Source of the DNA: Firmicutes bacterium CAG:555
Lineage (GTDB): Bacteria; Bacillota; Clostridia; Oscillospirales; Oscillospiraceae
Direction of reading: 5' to 3'
Assembly: GCA_000431075.1 (NCBI GenBank)
Contig: HF986907.1
Location: forward strand, 1 to 21,855
DNA length: 21,855 nt
Shown piece by piece: positions 21,700-21,855 of the stretch. Under the pieces are notes generated by a model that saw only the letters and a list, made by a program, of their open reading frames with translations, ran no database searches and had not been told where the DNA came from. A program made the position numbers and the translations under genes. Position 1 is the first letter of the stretch, and each line of letters starts with the position of its first letter.

Positions 21700-21855
21700 A
21701 TGGCGCAGACCAAAAAGAAAAGTATATTTTTTGTTGTGGCACTCGTAGTGCTTGCAGCGCTCATCGTCATTTTGGCGGCAACGCTGTCGGCGTGTTCCGG
21801 TGACGAGGACGAGAAGACCGAACCCACCCCGACCGAGACGGCTCAGCCCGAAGCG
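21700..21855 (+). CDS. Lipoprotein, N-terminal part only (runs off the window)
   Basis: The first 52 codons of a gene are present; the frame is open to the window end. The ATG at 21700 has GGAGGG 5 nt upstream. The protein starts with a basic stretch (MAQTKKK) and a long hydrophobic segment (about 8-31) ending in lipobox L-S-A-C, with Cys32 as the likely lipidated residue, then an acidic, Thr/Pro-rich linker (GDEDEKTEPTPTETAQPEA). It is therefore probably a membrane-anchored lipoprotein. The functional domain lies beyond the window, so no role can be given. Confidence 0.75.
   Translation, partial: MAQTKKKSIFFVVALVVLAALIVILAATLSACSGDEDEKTEPTPTETAQPEA

Overview
The window looks like chromosomal DNA from a GC-rich anaerobic Gram-positive of the Clostridia, probably an Oscillospirales-type gut organism. 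That taxonomic guess is inference. It rests on clear GGAGG-type ribosome binding sites, consensus -35/-10 promoters with 17-base spacers, lipoprotein signal peptides, a tungsten/molybdenum-type aldehyde ferredoxin oxidoreductase with a polyferredoxin, and BspA-like leucine-rich-repeat and MATE genes. No rRNA, tRNA, CRISPR array or transposase gene was found.

Layout. (1) 27-1158: an ATP-grasp gene (minus) and folD (plus) diverge from two facing promoters. (2) 1185-3633: folD runs into a small PspC gene, a DUF2975-like membrane protein and another membrane protein, closed by a bidirectional terminator. The PspC gene is split by a 313-bp non-coding element with 17-bp terminal inverted repeats; removing it exactly rejoins a normal 66-residue PspC. 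(3) 3647-5714 (minus): a short-form aldehyde ferredoxin oxidoreductase and a four-cluster ferredoxin, behind a strong promoter and a GC-rich leader of about 107 nt. (4) 5784-7775 (minus): a TetR regulator followed by a MATE exporter, with a terminator between them. (5) 7890-8723: a CmpB-like membrane protein. (6) 8749-12109: a FecB/FecCD/FecE-type ABC importer in operon with an FmdE protein. With the oxidoreductase nearby, this could be a molybdate/tungstate importer. (7) 12121-13275: a metallo-beta-lactamase-fold hydrolase under a promoter carrying a TTGACC-N4-GGTAAA palindrome. The same palindrome recurs in a second promoter that now reads only into the 3' remnant of a TauE/SafE-like gene. 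(8) 13378-15339: a secreted LRR plus FN3 protein of visibly lower GC. (9) 15345-19634 (minus): an MMPL/RND-type transporter with a partner carrying long heptad coiled-coil repeats. (10) 19685-21855: a cation diffusion facilitator gene broken by a 28-bp insertion, a PAP2-family protein, and the start of a lipoprotein cut off by the window edge.

Two genes (PspC and the cation diffusion facilitator) are broken by insertions whose exact removal restores the frame, and a third (TauE/SafE) survives only as a fragment, so this stretch shows continuing gene decay among otherwise intact operons.
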